Below, one piece after another: positions 16,591 to 26,185 of a stretch of DNA of 64,000 nt (its first letter is position 1; every line of letters starts with the position of its first letter). Source of the DNA: Thiotrichales bacterium (GTDB lineage: Bacteria; Pseudomonadota; Gammaproteobacteria; HK1); the NCBI GenBank assembly GCA_026709935.1, contig JAPOSC010000033.1, forward strand, positions 62,001 through 126,000. The letters run 5' to 3'. Position numbers and translations under genes: made by a program. The notes under the pieces were generated by a model. That model made no database searches, was not told the origin of the DNA, and was given only the letters and a program-made list of their open reading frames with translations.

Positions 16591-17379
16591 ATGCGAAGCC
16601 ACATGAAAAGGTTTGCCTTTCTGATCTCCGGGCGAGTCATCCTCGGCGCGGCCTCGGTTCTGGCTGTGCTGCTCTCATACTCGTGGGTGACGGGGCAGCC
16701 GGACAACAACCCCGCACTGCTGCCGCCGATATCGCACATCGGCCAGGCGTTCGTCGTCAACGTGACCCGGGGCACCCTGATTGACGCCCTAGGCGCGAGC
16801 CTCTACCGGATCTCCATGGGCTTTCTCATCGGCACGAGCTGCGCGCTGGTGCTCGGCTGCCTCATCGGCTGGTACAAGACGATCGAATACCTGCTCGATC
16901 CGCTGATCGAGGCGGTGCGTCCGATCCCGCCCCTGGCCTACATCCCGATCGTCATCATCTGGTTCGGTATCGAGGAGTTCAGCCGCATTCTCCTGATCTC
17001 CATTGCCTGCTTCATGGTCTGCGTGGTCAACGTCGTCGCCGGCATGAAGAACGTGCCCCAGGTCTACGTGGATGCCGCGTCGACGATGGGCGCATCGCGC
17101 TTCCAGATCTTCCGCACCGTCGCCATTCCCGCCGCCACGCCGTTCATCTTCACGGGGTTTCGCATCGCCCTCGCCGCGGCGTGGACGACGCTGGTCGCGG
17201 CCGAGCTCATCGCGGCCCCGAGCGGTCTCGGCTTCCTGCTGCAGGAGGGGCGCCGCTACTTCCTCACCGATCAGGTGATGATGATCATCGTGATCATCGG
17301 GGCCTGCGCGTTCACGATGGATCGACTCTTCCGGGGAGTTCAGGCGCGGCTCACCCGCTGGTCGGAGGCGCGGGAGTGA
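16591..17379 (+). CDS. ABC transporter permease (SsuC/TauC type)
   Basis: A 262-residue inner-membrane permease with about six hydrophobic helices. The EAA loop is DAASTMGASRFQIFRTVAIP, and RPIPPLAYIPIVIIWFGI is a strong marker of the nitrate/sulfonate/taurine permease family. The start MRSHMKRF has GGAG six bases upstream; the frame is open to 16537 but without support. It overlaps the ATPase start in a TGATG arrangement, indicating translational coupling. Confidence 0.9.
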   Translation: MRSHMKRFAFLISGRVILGAASVLAVLLSYSWVTGQPDNNPALLPPISHIGQAFVVNVTRGTLIDALGASLYRISMGFLIGTSCALVLGCLIGWYKTIEYLLDPLIEAVRPIPPLAYIPIVIIWFGIEEFSRILLISIACFMVCVVNVVAGMKNVPQVYVDAASTMGASRFQIFRTVAIPAATPFIFTGFRIALAAAWTTLVAAELIAAPSGLGFLLQEGRRYFLTDQVMMIIVIIGACAFTMDRLFRGVQARLTRWSEARE

Positions 17380-18134
17380 TGTCGGAGATCGTCGTCGACA
17401 ACCTCTCGCACACGTTCGGCAAGGACACCGGCGACGCGCTCAACGTATTGCAGGACATCAACCTGACTTTCGCGTCGGGGAGCTTCAACACCATCGTCGG
17501 GACGTCGGGCTGCGGCAAGTCAACCCTGCTCAAGATGATGGCCGGTCTCTTCGAACCATCCGACGGCCGGATGACGCTCGACGGCGAGGTGATCCGGGGC
17601 ACGGACCGGCGGCGCGGCATGGTGTTCCAGCAAGATGCGGTGTTTCCCTGGATGACGCTCGCGAAGAACATCTCCTACGGGCCGCGCCTGCGCGGCGCCA
17701 GCCGGCGCGAACAGGCGAAGATCGAGGCCAGGTGGATCGAGCTCGTGGGTCTCAAGGGCTTCGAAAACCGATGGCCAAGGGAGCTGTCGGGCGGCATGCG
17801 CAAGCGCGTGGACATCGGACGTGTCTACGCCAACGACCCCGACGTCCTGCTCATGGACGAGCCGTTCGGAGCCCTGGATGCGCAGACCAAGGAGCGCATG
17901 CAGGCGGAACTTCTGGACATCTGGACGATCACGAAGAAGACGGTGGTGTTCGTCACCCACGACCTGGAAGAGGCGATCTTCCTCTCCGACAAGGTCATTG
18001 TCATGTCGGCGCGGCCCGGCCGCATCCGGCACATCGAGGAGATCGCCCTGCCCCGCCCCCGGTCCGGCGAGATGCGTCTGACCGACGACTTCATCCAGGT
18101 CAAGCGCAAGCTCTGGGGCATGCTGGAGCACTGA
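17379..18134 (+). CDS. ABC transporter ATPase (SsuB/TauB type)
   Basis: A 251-residue ATPase: Walker A GTSGCGKST, Q-loop MVFQQDAVFPW, signature LSGGM (with KRVDIGR following), Walker B VLLMDEPFGALD and switch His in VTHDLEEA. FPWMTLAKNI is typical of the nitrate/sulfonate/taurine class. It couples to the permease through overlapping stop and start codons. Confidence 0.92.
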   Translation: MSEIVVDNLSHTFGKDTGDALNVLQDINLTFASGSFNTIVGTSGCGKSTLLKMMAGLFEPSDGRMTLDGEVIRGTDRRRGMVFQQDAVFPWMTLAKNISYGPRLRGASRREQAKIEARWIELVGLKGFENRWPRELSGGMRKRVDIGRVYANDPDVLLMDEPFGALDAQTKERMQAELLDIWTITKKTVVFVTHDLEEAIFLSDKVIVMSARPGRIRHIEEIALPRPRSGEMRLTDDFIQVKRKLWGMLEH

Positions 18135-18294
18135 GCGCCGAGGCATCCACCCGCGCATCCGTGATCGGTCGACGGACTCAGGGGCAGAATCGATGGAAGA
18201 ATCAATGAATTCCCGCCTGCGCAGGCATCCATGAGCCCTTGACCGAACCCGGTCGCGGCGGATCGCGGAGCCGGCAATCGACACAGAGGTCGCC

Positions 18295-19833
18295 ATGAAC
18301 GTCATCTTCATTCTTGTCGACAGTCTCAACAAGCACTGTCTCAGAACGTACAACCCCGACACCGTCTGCGAATCTCCCGCGTTCGAGGCGTTCGCCGGCC
18401 GGTCCTTCGTCTTCGAGAGCCACTTCGTCGGCAGCCTGCCCTGCATGCCCGCACGGCGTGAGATCTTCGCGGGACGCAAGGACTTCCTGTGGCGCCCGTG
18501 GGGTCCGCTGGAGGTCTTCGACCCGCGCCTGCCACGCGTCGTGAAGGCCGCCGGCCTCAACACTGGCATCGTCACCGACCATTACCACTACTGGGAGGAA
18601 CAGGCGAATGGCTACGTGCAGGGATTCGCCTCCACGTTGTTCATCCGCGGCCACGAGACCGACTTCTGGAAGCTGCCGGAATCCGGCCCGGTGCCCCGGT
18701 GGGTCGAGAAAATCACCGAATACCGCTCCGCCGAACACATGCGCCAGTACTACTCCAACGTGAAGGACTTCCGGAGCGAAGCCGACTATTTCGCTCCCAA
18801 GGTGTTCCAGGGCGCCATCGACTGGCTGGACGCCAACGCCGACAAGGGCGACTTCTACCTGCACGTCGAGTCATTCGACGTGCACGAGCCGTTCGACGTC
18901 CCCGAGCCCTATGCGTCGATGTACGCCGCCGCGGGCGCCGACAAGAACGACTACAACATCTGGCCTCCCTACCAGGTCTATGCCGATCTGGAGGCGTTCA
19001 TGGCGCAAACCACGCCGGAGGAGCTCGCATTCCTGAAAGCGCAGTATCTCGGCAAGATCACCATGGTGGACCGCTGGCTCGGCCGGCTGATGCGCAAGAT
19101 CGACGCGATGGACCTGTGGAAGGACACCATGGTCATCCTGACCACTGACCACGGACACGATCTCGGTGAGCGCGGCGCATTCGGCAAGCAGTTCCCGCAC
19201 TACGACAGTCACACCAACGTCCCGCTGGCGATCTGGCACCCCCGGCACCCGGGGTGTGGGAAGCGGGTTTCCGCGCTGACCCAGACCGTGGATCTGTTCG
19301 CCACCGTGATCGACGCGGCCGGCGGCGCGATCCCCGAAGCCAACCGGCACAGCCGGAGCCTGCTGCCTTTGCTCGAGCGGGGAAACGGCGCCGGCCCGCG
19401 CGAAGCCGCGCTCTACGGCACATTCGGCCAAGGCGCTTGCGTCACCGACGGCGAGTGGACCCTGCTCAAGGCGCCGGTGGAAGACAGGCCGCTCTACATC
19501 TACTCGACGATGATCAACCAACCGCTGATCGTCGACAACCCGATCGACGGGCGCGTGGGCCGGATACCGGACCCGCCCGTGGATCAGGGATACTTTGACC
19601 CATCCGTCGAGCTGCCGATGTGGAAGCTGCCGATCAGGATCGATCCGCGCACCCACGAGAACTTCCTCTTCCATCGCACCGAGGACCCGGAGCAGAAGAA
19701 CAATCTCTGGGATAGCGAGCCCAGGCAGCGCCGTCGCATGCTCGATCTGCTGCACGACCTGATGGACGACGAAGGCCACCCCGAAGAGCAGCTCCACCGG
19801 CTGGGACTCACGGATGTCGCACCGGAGACATGA
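18295..19833 (+). CDS. Type I sulfatase / alkaline phosphatase superfamily hydrolase
   Basis: A 512-residue sulfatase-family enzyme. The formylglycine site is Cys50 in CMPAR (C-x-P-x-R), the aerobic FGE-type or anSME-type Cys variant. N-terminal FILVDSLNKH supplies metal ligands and TTDHGHDLGERG is the second metal block. There is no signal peptide, so it acts in the cytoplasm, on something imported. It lies 160 bases behind the SsuABC-like transporter on the same strand, so its substrate may be that transporter's cargo: a sulfate or phosphonate ester is possible. No formylglycine-generating enzyme is in the window. Confidence 0.88.
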   Translation: MNVIFILVDSLNKHCLRTYNPDTVCESPAFEAFAGRSFVFESHFVGSLPCMPARREIFAGRKDFLWRPWGPLEVFDPRLPRVVKAAGLNTGIVTDHYHYWEEQANGYVQGFASTLFIRGHETDFWKLPESGPVPRWVEKITEYRSAEHMRQYYSNVKDFRSEADYFAPKVFQGAIDWLDANADKGDFYLHVESFDVHEPFDVPEPYASMYAAAGADKNDYNIWPPYQVYADLEAFMAQTTPEELAFLKAQYLGKITMVDRWLGRLMRKIDAMDLWKDTMVILTTDHGHDLGERGAFGKQFPHYDSHTNVPLAIWHPRHPGCGKRVSALTQTVDLFATVIDAAGGAIPEANRHSRSLLPLLERGNGAGPREAALYGTFGQGACVTDGEWTLLKAPVEDRPLYIYSTMINQPLIVDNPIDGRVGRIPDPPVDQGYFDPSVELPMWKLPIRIDPRTHENFLFHRTEDPEQKNNLWDSEPRQRRRMLDLLHDLMDDEGHPEEQLHRLGLTDVAPET

Positions 19834-19984
19834 AGCCCGCCCGCCGCGAACCGGCCCGAAGCACAACTCACGCGCCGGCGAGGCCGACGCCGGCCCCGGT
19901 GAGGTCATCCGGGGTTAGCGTCCGCGCACAACGAGGCGGTGCGCAGGTTCCGGCGCATGGTGCAACGAGCTGTATCAATCGAAG

Positions 19985-20125
19985 CTACGGTTGTCGCTGC
20001 GCCTCGTAGTTGATGACGAACTGGAGCGCGATGCGGGCGCCGCCCGGCCAGCGCGGATCGGGCGAGGTGTGACCGTAACCGCGCATGTCCCGGGGGTACG
20101 GAGTCTGATGGCTGGTCATGGTCAT
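19985..20125 (-). pseudogene. 5' fragment of a second puuE
   Basis: Bases 20001-20126 are about 91% identical to the start of puuE (14902-15027). The frame encodes TSHQTPYPRDMRGYG and continues to INYE, then diverges and stops after four codons. Only about 40 of roughly 300 residues remain. The rest of this gap (19834-20153) has no gene. Confidence 0.85.
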
Positions 20126-20153
20126 GGTACGAATCGCAGGTGCGTCTCGGAGG

Positions 20154-20462
20154 TCAGTCGATTGCCGGCGGGAGGCACTTGGCCCAGAGGGTCAGTCGAA
20201 GCTCGTCGCCGAATAGCTCGTATTCCGGGCGCCGTCTCGAATGTGCCTCGCCGTCTTCGAGGATCTTGCGCACGCCCTCCCCGCGCGACTGCAGGAACAC
20301 CTGTCCCGTGCGCTTGCTTCGGAGCCTCGACAGGAAGCTGACGAGGAGCTGGTTTCGGGTGAAGGTGCGGTAGGGCATGTCGTCGAGGGTGATGGTGTTG
20401 GGGAGCTTGCCGGAACCAGATCCAGCCTTCGCGCATGACTGTATCTTCAGAACTTTCGCCGC
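20154..20462 (-). pseudogene. C-terminal remnant of an AlbA_2/RecG-like ATP-binding protein
   Basis: About 100 codons without a start codon. The frame reads GKLPNTITLDDMPY, then a winged-helix-like tail with GEGVRKILEDGE and FGDELRLTLWA. This order matches the C-terminus of AlbA_2 (Schlafen-type) / HATPase_c_4 transcriptional-regulator-like proteins, where GGLPNTVTLEN and RNPLL precede a GSGI-type helix. The N-terminal AlbA_2 domain is absent and the fragment runs straight into the stop of the HepT-like gene. I take it as a deletion scar. Confidence 0.6.
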
Positions 20463-20467
20463 GATGC

Positions 20468-20950
20468 TCAGAGCTGGTCAATCGCACCCGCGAAACGCAC
20501 GAATCGCTCCAGATCCCGCGTGACCAGGGGATGGGCCTGACGGAGCTTCTTCACCAGGAAGTCCAGGCGGTCCCAGTCGTATTCCAGCTCGAAGTAGTAG
20601 CGTTTGAAGTGGCGGAACTTGAGCAGCTCGAACAACGGGCAGAATGTCTCCTGCGACACTGCGGCCGTCCGGACGCCTTCGATCTCCAGGGTCATCTTCT
20701 GCAGCAGGTCGTGGTGCCAGCGCGCGGGGTCCAGGCTGTTCTCGAACGACTGCGATATCCGCAGGTAGATCGTCTCCAGGCAGGTGTAGTAGTTCTCCAG
20801 CAGCCCCGCAACGATGAGCGCCGAAATCGGCGTCCTTCCAAGCTGCGCGATCTCGCCGTCGAGCGCACCCTCCATCGACCGGTAGACCGCCTCCAACCGG
20901 CGGCGGTGCGCCCGGATCAGGGCGACGAGCTCACGGATCTTTTCGCTCAT
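20468..20950 (-). CDS. HepT-like domain protein, partner of the MNT nucleotidyltransferase
   Basis: A 160-residue all-helical protein (MSEKIRELVALIRAHRRRL onward) with the length and helical pattern of HepT-like proteins that pair with MNT-domain nucleotidyltransferases. HepT proteins are HEPN RNases; the classical R-x4-6-H motif is not clearly present here, so RNase activity is uncertain. Its start overlaps the end of the nucleotidyltransferase gene by 20 bases, which is typical of this toxin-antitoxin class (type VII). Confidence 0.65.
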   Translation of the reverse strand: MSEKIRELVALIRAHRRRLEAVYRSMEGALDGEIAQLGRTPISALIVAGLLENYYTCLETIYLRISQSFENSLDPARWHHDLLQKMTLEIEGVRTAAVSQETFCPLFELLKFRHFKRYYFELEYDWDRLDFLVKKLRQAHPLVTRDLERFVRFAGAIDQL

Positions 20951-21320
20951 GAACCAGCGCTCCTCGCGTGCGGATACGTTCGGCGACATCCGCCGGAACC
21001 TTCTCCAGCTCGACGACATCGACCGGCAGGGTCGTGCCGTTCATCGCGATGCCGAGGACCTGGAAGAATTCGGCCGGTCCGTTCAGCCCCTCGACCGCGA
21101 TGTCCAGATCGGAGATCTCGCTGAAGCGTCTTCGATCGAGCAGGGACCCCCACTGATAGATGCGGCGCGGGTTCACCTGTTCAGCGACCTCCGAGACGAT
21201 CGCTCGCATGTCTCGCGTGGCTTGCGCGTAGCGCTCGTCGACTTGCGCACGACGCCGCTGCTCCCGATCCGCAAGGAACATGCGCACCTGGTCGAGATCG
21301 ATTCCGAAGTCTTCATCCAT
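20931..21320 (-). CDS. MNT-domain nucleotidyltransferase (antitoxin-like)
   Basis: A 129-residue minimal nucleotidyltransferase. The catalytic pattern is WGSLLDRRRFSEISDLDIAV, i.e. GS followed 11 residues later by D-x-D, with a third acidic residue expected in PVDVVELE. In HepT/MNT pairs the MNT protein adenylylates the HepT toxin on tyrosine and neutralises it. It is the first gene of the pair and ends inside the HepT-like start. Confidence 0.75.
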   Translation of the reverse strand: MDEDFGIDLDQVRMFLADREQRRRAQVDERYAQATRDMRAIVSEVAEQVNPRRIYQWGSLLDRRRFSEISDLDIAVEGLNGPAEFFQVLGIAMNGTTLPVDVVELEKVPADVAERIRTRGALVHERKDP

Positions 21321-21347
21321 CCGCGTGACTATAGCCGGTTGCCTGAT

Positions 21348-23621
21348 TCAGGCCGAGCGGGCGCCCGCCTGGGCCACCGCGAGCGCGGTCATGTTCACGA
21401 GGCCGCGCACCGTGATGGTCTGGGTGATCACGTGGGCGGAGCGCGCGGCCCCGAGGAGAATCGGGCCGATGGACACGCCGCCTCCCAGACCCCGCAGGAG
21501 ATTGTGGGCGATGTTCGCGGCTTCGACGTTCGGCATCACGAGCAGGTTGGCCTGACCCTTCAGCCGGCTGTCCGGCAGCAGCCGCATCCGAATGGACTCC
21601 GAAAGCGCGGCGTCGGCGTGCATCTCGCCGTCGACCTCCAGATCGGGCGCAATCTCGTGGAGCAACCGCGTGGCGCGGCGCATGCGCTCGGCGGTCGGCG
21701 AATCGTGGGTGCCGAAGTTCGAGCGCGACAGGAGCGCGACCTTGGGCTCGATCCCGAAGGCGCGGATCTCGGTGCAGGCGAGCATCGTCATCTCCACGAC
21801 CTCCTCCGCGCTCGGCTCCGGCGTGACATGGGTGTCGCAGATGAAGAGCGTACCGCTCGGCAGGATGTGGGCGGACATCGTGGACAGGTCCCGCACCCCT
21901 TCGCGGGCGCCGATGAGGCCGTGCACGTAGCGCAGGTGTTCGTGAAAGATCCCCACCGTTCCGCACACCATCGCGTCGGCGTCGCCGAGCCGCATCGCGA
22001 GCGCCGCCACCGCGGTGCCGCGCGAGCGCACGATGTGCTTGGCCTCGTCGGGCGACACCCCGCTCCGGCCCATGACCCGGTGGTACTCACCCCAGTAGGT
22101 GCGGAACCGGGCGTCGTCGAGGATGTTGACGAGATCGAAGTCGCGCTCGGGTTGGAGATCCAGACCGAGGGATGCGATCCGCGACAGGATCACCTTGGGC
22201 CGCCCGACGAGGATCGGCCGCGCAAGCCCCTGGGCGACGACCTGCTGCACCGCCTGGAGCACCCGCCGCTCTTCCCCCTCGCCGTAGATGACGCGCTTCG
22301 GTGCGCTGCGGGCGCGCTCGAACAACGGCTTCATCACCAGCCCGGAGCGGAACACGAACCCCGTCAGACGCTCCTGGTAGGCGTCGAAGTCGTCGATGGC
22401 GCGGGTCGCCACCCCGGAGGACATGGCGGCGCGGGCCACCGCAGGCGCGATCTCGGAGAGCAACCGCGGATCGAACGGCCGCGGGATCAGCATCGCGGGA
22501 CCGAATCGGGCGGGCATGCCGCCGTAGGCGGTGGTGACCAGATCGGACGGCTCCCGGCGGGCGAGCCCCGCCAGGGCGTCGACGCAGGCAAGCTTCATCG
22601 GCTCGTTGATGTCCGTCGCGCCCACGTCCAGCGCCCCCCGGAAGATGAACGGGAAGCAGAGCACGTTGTTGACCTGGTTCGGGTAGTCGGAGCGGCCGGT
22701 GGCGATGATCGCGTCGCGCCGCGCCCGGCGGGCGACCTCGGGCAGGATCTCCGGCACCGGGTTCGCCAGCGCGAGAATCAGCGGCTCTTCCGCCATGCGC
22801 GCGAGGTGATCGGGCTCCAGTACGCCGGGGGCGGAGAGACCGAGGAAGATGTCGGCGCCGCCGATGACGTCGGCCAGGGTGCGCGCATCGGTATCAACCG
22901 CGTAGCGTGCCTTCCAGGGGTCCATGAGCGCCTCGCGGCCCTCGTACACCACGCCCGCGATGTCGGTGACCACCACGTTCTCGCGCGCAAGGCCCATGCC
23001 GAGCAGCAGATCGAGGCAGGCGAGCGCCGCCGCGCCGGCCCCCGAGGTGACGAGCCTGACCTCCCCGATGGGCTTGCCGACGAGTTCCAGGGCGTTGCGC
23101 ACCGCCGCCCCGACGATGATCGCAGTGCCGTGCTGATCATCGTGGAACACGGGGATGTTCATCCGCTCGCGCAGCCGCGACTCGATCTCGAAGCACTCCG
23201 GCGCCTTGATGTCCTCGAGGTTGATGCCTCCGAACGTGGGCTCGAGGCTCGCGACGATGTCGCAGAAGCGCTCCGGTGCGGTCTCGTCGATTTCGATGTC
23301 GAATACGTCGATGCCGGAGAACTTCTTGAACAGCACCGCCTTGCCTTCCATGACCGGCTTCGCCGCGAGCGGCCCGATCGACCCGAGGCCGAGCACCGCG
23401 GTGCCGTTGGTCACCACCGCGACGAGGTTGGAGCGGGCGGTCAGGCTCGCCGCCTCGGCCGGGTCGGCGGCGATCACGTCGCAGGCGGCGGCGACCCCCG
23501 GAGAGTAGGCGAGCGAGAGGTCGTGCTGGCTCGCCAGCGGCTTGGTGGCGCTGATGGCGAGCTTGCCCGGCACCGGCAGGCGGTGGTACGCGAGCGCGTC
23601 ATCGGAGAGTCGGTCGGACAT
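21348..23621 (-). CDS. maeB: NADP-dependent malic enzyme with phosphotransacetylase-like domain (MaeB type)
   Basis: A 757-residue fusion. Residues 1-420 are the malic enzyme: [18 protein letters not shown]-type [29 protein letters not shown] and [11 protein letters not shown] (NAD(P) site). Residues 430-757 are the regulatory phosphotransacetylase-like domain ([18 protein letters not shown]), which in MaeB senses acetyl-CoA and is not itself catalytic. It decarboxylates malate to pyruvate with NADPH formation. The start follows AGGAGG six bases upstream. It is the only intact housekeeping gene in this decayed stretch. Confidence 0.95.
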   Translation of the reverse strand: MSDRLSDDALAYHRLPVPGKLAISATKPLASQHDLSLAYSPGVAAACDVIAADPAEAASLTARSNLVAVVTNGTAVLGLGSIGPLAAKPVMEGKAVLFKKFSGIDVFDIEIDETAPERFCDIVASLEPTFGGINLEDIKAPECFEIESRLRERMNIPVFHDDQHGTAIIVGAAVRNALELVGKPIGEVRLVTSGAGAAALACLDLLLGMGLARENVVVTDIAGVVYEGREALMDPWKARYAVDTDARTLADVIGGADIFLGLSAPGVLEPDHLARMAEEPLILALANPVPEILPEVARRARRDAIIATGRSDYPNQVNNVLCFPFIFRGALDVGATDINEPMKLACVDALAGLARREPSDLVTTAYGGMPARFGPAMLIPRPFDPRLLSEIAPAVARAAMSSGVATRAIDDFDAYQERLTGFVFRSGLVMKPLFERARSAPKRVIYGEGEERRVLQAVQQVVAQGLARPILVGRPKVILSRIASLGLDLQPERDFDLVNILDDARFRTYWGEYHRVMGRSGVSPDEAKHIVRSRGTAVAALAMRLGDADAMVCGTVGIFHEHLRYVHGLIGAREGVRDLSTMSAHILPSGTLFICDTHVTPEPSAEEVVEMTMLACTEIRAFGIEPKVALLSRSNFGTHDSPTAERMRRATRLLHEIAPDLEVDGEMHADAALSESIRMRLLPDSRLKGQANLLVMPNVEAANIAHNLLRGLGGGVSIGPILLGAARSAHVITQTITVRGLVNMTALAVAQAGARSA

Positions 23622-23825
23622 GAGTTCCTCCTGATAAACATGCAGTCCCGGGAACTTCGCTCGGTCCTGCCAGTCCGTCAAGATCGAAAGCAAGGCGGTG
23701 TCGGAAGCGAGGCGCGGAGTGCGGTCACCGTGCGGGGACTCTCGGGTCGGTGCGGAGCCGACGCACTCGCCATTGGCCCGGGTGTTGGCACCGGGTTGCG
23801 CCGTCAGGGGCATGTCGTTCTTGCC

Positions 23826-24519
23826 CAGTACGGATATGGACGGACCGACGCCGCCGACGGTCGGGTATGGCCCTGGGTCTTCAATGCCGCCAGCCATTAC
23901 TGGTCGCAAATCGCAGTCAAGATGAAGTTCATGGCCGAGCAGGAAGGCGGCATCGACAAGATGAAGGGAAAGAAGATCGTTCACCTTCATATCGACTCCG
24001 CCTACGGTCGCGAGCCCCTGCCAGCGATGAGAAAGATCGCCGATGACTGGGGTGTCGAACTGGTGGAAATTTCGATTCCACCGCCCGGCCTGGAACAGCA
24101 GTCGCAATGGCTCCAGATCCGGAAGGAAAGACCTGACTGGGCCACCTTCTGGGGTGCCGGTTCGGGCATGAATTCGACCGCCATGACCAATGCTGCGCGC
24201 GTCGGCTTCCCGCGCGACCGCATGATCTACGTGACATTCGGTGCAGCAGAGGAAGACATGTACCCGGCCGGGGAGTCTGCCAAGGGCACCTATGCGATGG
24301 CCAACGCATTGCCGGGCGATCACTTTCCGCTGGTGCAACGGATCAAGGAGCAGGTCTACGGCGCCGGCAAGTTCGCCATGATGCAATGGGACGGGCAAAA
24401 AATTCGCACAGGTCACGGGTTGGGATGCTCCGCTGGACCCAGGTTTCATCCGCCAACTGGTGGAGGATTCCGCGGCCAAGTTCGCCAGAAAGAACAACAT
24501 CGCGCCCAAGCAATGCTAG
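23826..24519 (+). pseudogene. Branched-chain-type ABC substrate-binding protein, 5'-truncated and frameshifted
   Basis: Similarity to LivK/urea-amide binding proteins begins abruptly at YGYGRTDAADG and continues (WPWVFNAASHYWSQ, LHIDSAYGREPLP). Signal peptide and first roughly 100 residues are missing. A frameshift lies near the run of A at 24398-24403: after it the family C-terminus continues in another frame (VTGWDAPLDPGF, ending KNNIAPKQC) up to a TAG at 24517. Dead gene. Confidence 0.85.
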
Positions 24520-24792
24520 TGACGCAACAATTCCCCGTTGATGGATAAGTGGCTCGCACCGGAATACGCGCATCTGCGGTGCTGATGGAGTACCCGGATC
24601 CATCAATTCAACGGTGGCGTTCCACCACTGGTCACTAACGGAAGAAGCAGTTGAGCTACCAGACCAGATGAAGGGATCGAAAGCGGTGAAGATTGTCGAG
24701 CTGATTTCGATTCCTTCTTCTGGCCGTTGTTGTTCAGTTCGACACCGGCTCTCTCTGTGCAGACCCGAGAAGTTGGGGTGCTAGGAATTCCG
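24520..24792. other. Gap between livK remnant and livF
   Basis: 273 bases with no recognisable coding remnant, although the missing livH could once have been here. Contains GGATCCATCAATTCAA (24596-24611), the inverted partner of a site at 16400-16415. Confidence 0.4.
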
Positions 24793-25593
24793 ATGAGCGA
24801 GACTTCAGACAACATACTGGAAATCGAGACGATCGAGGTGGTATACGACAACGTCATCGCCGCGCTGCATGATGTATCCCTGATCGTTCCGCGAAGGAAG
24901 ATTGTCGCGCTGCTGGGCGGTAACGGCGCCGGCAAGAGCACGACACTCAAGTCTGTGTCCACAATGTTGGCAGCGGAGCGGGGCAAGGTGACCCGGGGCA
25001 GGATTACTTACGACGGGACTCTGGTGAAAAACCAGGATCCTGCCGAAATGGTCGGCCGCGGCATGGTCCAGGTGCTCGAAGGCAGGCGCTGCTTCGGACA
25101 CTTGACGGTCGAAGAAAACATAATCGCAGGTGTCTACTCGAGAAAGCTGTCCAAAGTTGAAACAAGAAACGAACTCGAAAAGATTTATGGGTATTTCAAG
25201 CGACTCAAGGAAAGGCGGAAAAGCCAAGCCGGTTTCACCTCCGGCGGTGAACAGCAAATGATCGCGGTCGCCAGAGCGATGATGGCCAAGCCGAAAATGT
25301 TGCTGCTTGATGAGCCCTCGATGGGCCTCGCTCCCCAACTGGTCGCCGAGATCTTCAACATCGTCAGGGAGCTGAACGAAAAGGAAGGTGTCAGTATCTT
25401 GCTCGCCGAGCAGAATACCAATGTGGCGCTGCGGAACGCCGATTACGGCTACATCATCGAAATCGGTCACGTGATGCTCCACGGGACGGCCGACAGCCTC
25501 CTGAACGACGAAAAGGTGAAAGAACTGTATCTCGGCATTTCGAAGGAAGGCCGGAAAAACTTCCGTGACGTGCTTAGGGCCGAGGGTCCGTGA
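24793..25593 (+). CDS. Branched-chain-type ABC transporter ATPase (LivF-like)
   Basis: A 266-residue ATPase with Walker A GGNGAGKST, the LivF-type MVQVLEGRRCF, Walker B MLLLDEPSMGLAP and AEQNTNVAL. The signature is SGGEQQM. All catalytic parts are intact. The start ATG is at 24793. GC is clearly lower than in flanking genes, like the rest of this cluster. With livG broken, no livH, and livK in pieces, it probably no longer serves a working importer. Confidence 0.88.
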   Translation: MSETSDNILEIETIEVVYDNVIAALHDVSLIVPRRKIVALLGGNGAGKSTTLKSVSTMLAAERGKVTRGRITYDGTLVKNQDPAEMVGRGMVQVLEGRRCFGHLTVEENIIAGVYSRKLSKVETRNELEKIYGYFKRLKERRKSQAGFTSGGEQQMIAVARAMMAKPKMLLLDEPSMGLAPQLVAEIFNIVRELNEKEGVSILLAEQNTNVALRNADYGYIIEIGHVMLHGTADSLLNDEKVKELYLGISKEGRKNFRDVLRAEGP

Positions 25594-25652
25594 TCGACAG
25601 TTGGGGAACTGATAGAACCGGACTACCGCCGCGGGCCAATCAGGGGACAAAC

Positions 25653-26171
25653 ATGCAAGAGACCAGAAGCTTTCCTATAGGCGCCCCGATTTTGGAGTTG
25701 AGCAACATTTCACTGAGTTTTGGCGGCGTCAAGGCCATCACCGATACGTATTTCAAAATCCGCGAGCATGAAATTCGGGCCATCATCGGTCCCAACGGCG
25801 CCGGTAAAAGCTCGATGCTGAACTGCATTAACGGGATCTACAAGCCTCAGGAGGGCACTATCGCTTTCAGGGGTGAAGTGCTTGCAAAGATCAATCCCAA
25901 TTTCATCGCGCGAAAAGGCATTTCGCGAACGTTTCAGAACCTGGCGCTGTTCAGGAGAATGTCGGTTCTCGACAACATCCTGGTGGGACGCAAGCTGCAC
26001 ATGAACGCCAACGTCCTCGAAGTGGCTTTTCAGCTTCCGAGGGCGAGGCGCGAAGAAAAGGAAAATCGCAAGAAAAGCGAAGAGATCGTCGAGTTCCTGG
26101 AGATCGGGAACATCCGAGATACGCCGGTCGGCAAATTGCCCTACGGGTTGCAAATTATTCGACGGGTCTAG
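25653..26171 (+). pseudogene. LivG-like ABC ATPase, truncated
   Basis: 172 residues instead of about 260. Walker A GPNGAGKSS and the FQNLALF block are present, but the frame ends right after VGKLPYGLQI with RRV and a stop, before the signature motif's downstream helix and the Walker B aspartate. Without Walker B it cannot hydrolyse ATP. The truncation point is 14 bases before the livM start, consistent with an internal deletion that joined the two genes. Confidence 0.85.
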
Positions 26172-26185
26172 GTCAGGAGCATCAA

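Noticed and set aside
18190-18240. GCCTGCGCAGGC palindrome before the sulfatase gene as a REP element
   Set aside because: Only a single short copy; not shared with the four-copy repeat family beyond a few bases.
20949-23800. Very long plus-strand open frame opposite maeB
   Set aside because: Antisense artefact of GC-rich codons. Only its downstream end, after about 23826, carries real sequence (the binding-protein remnant).
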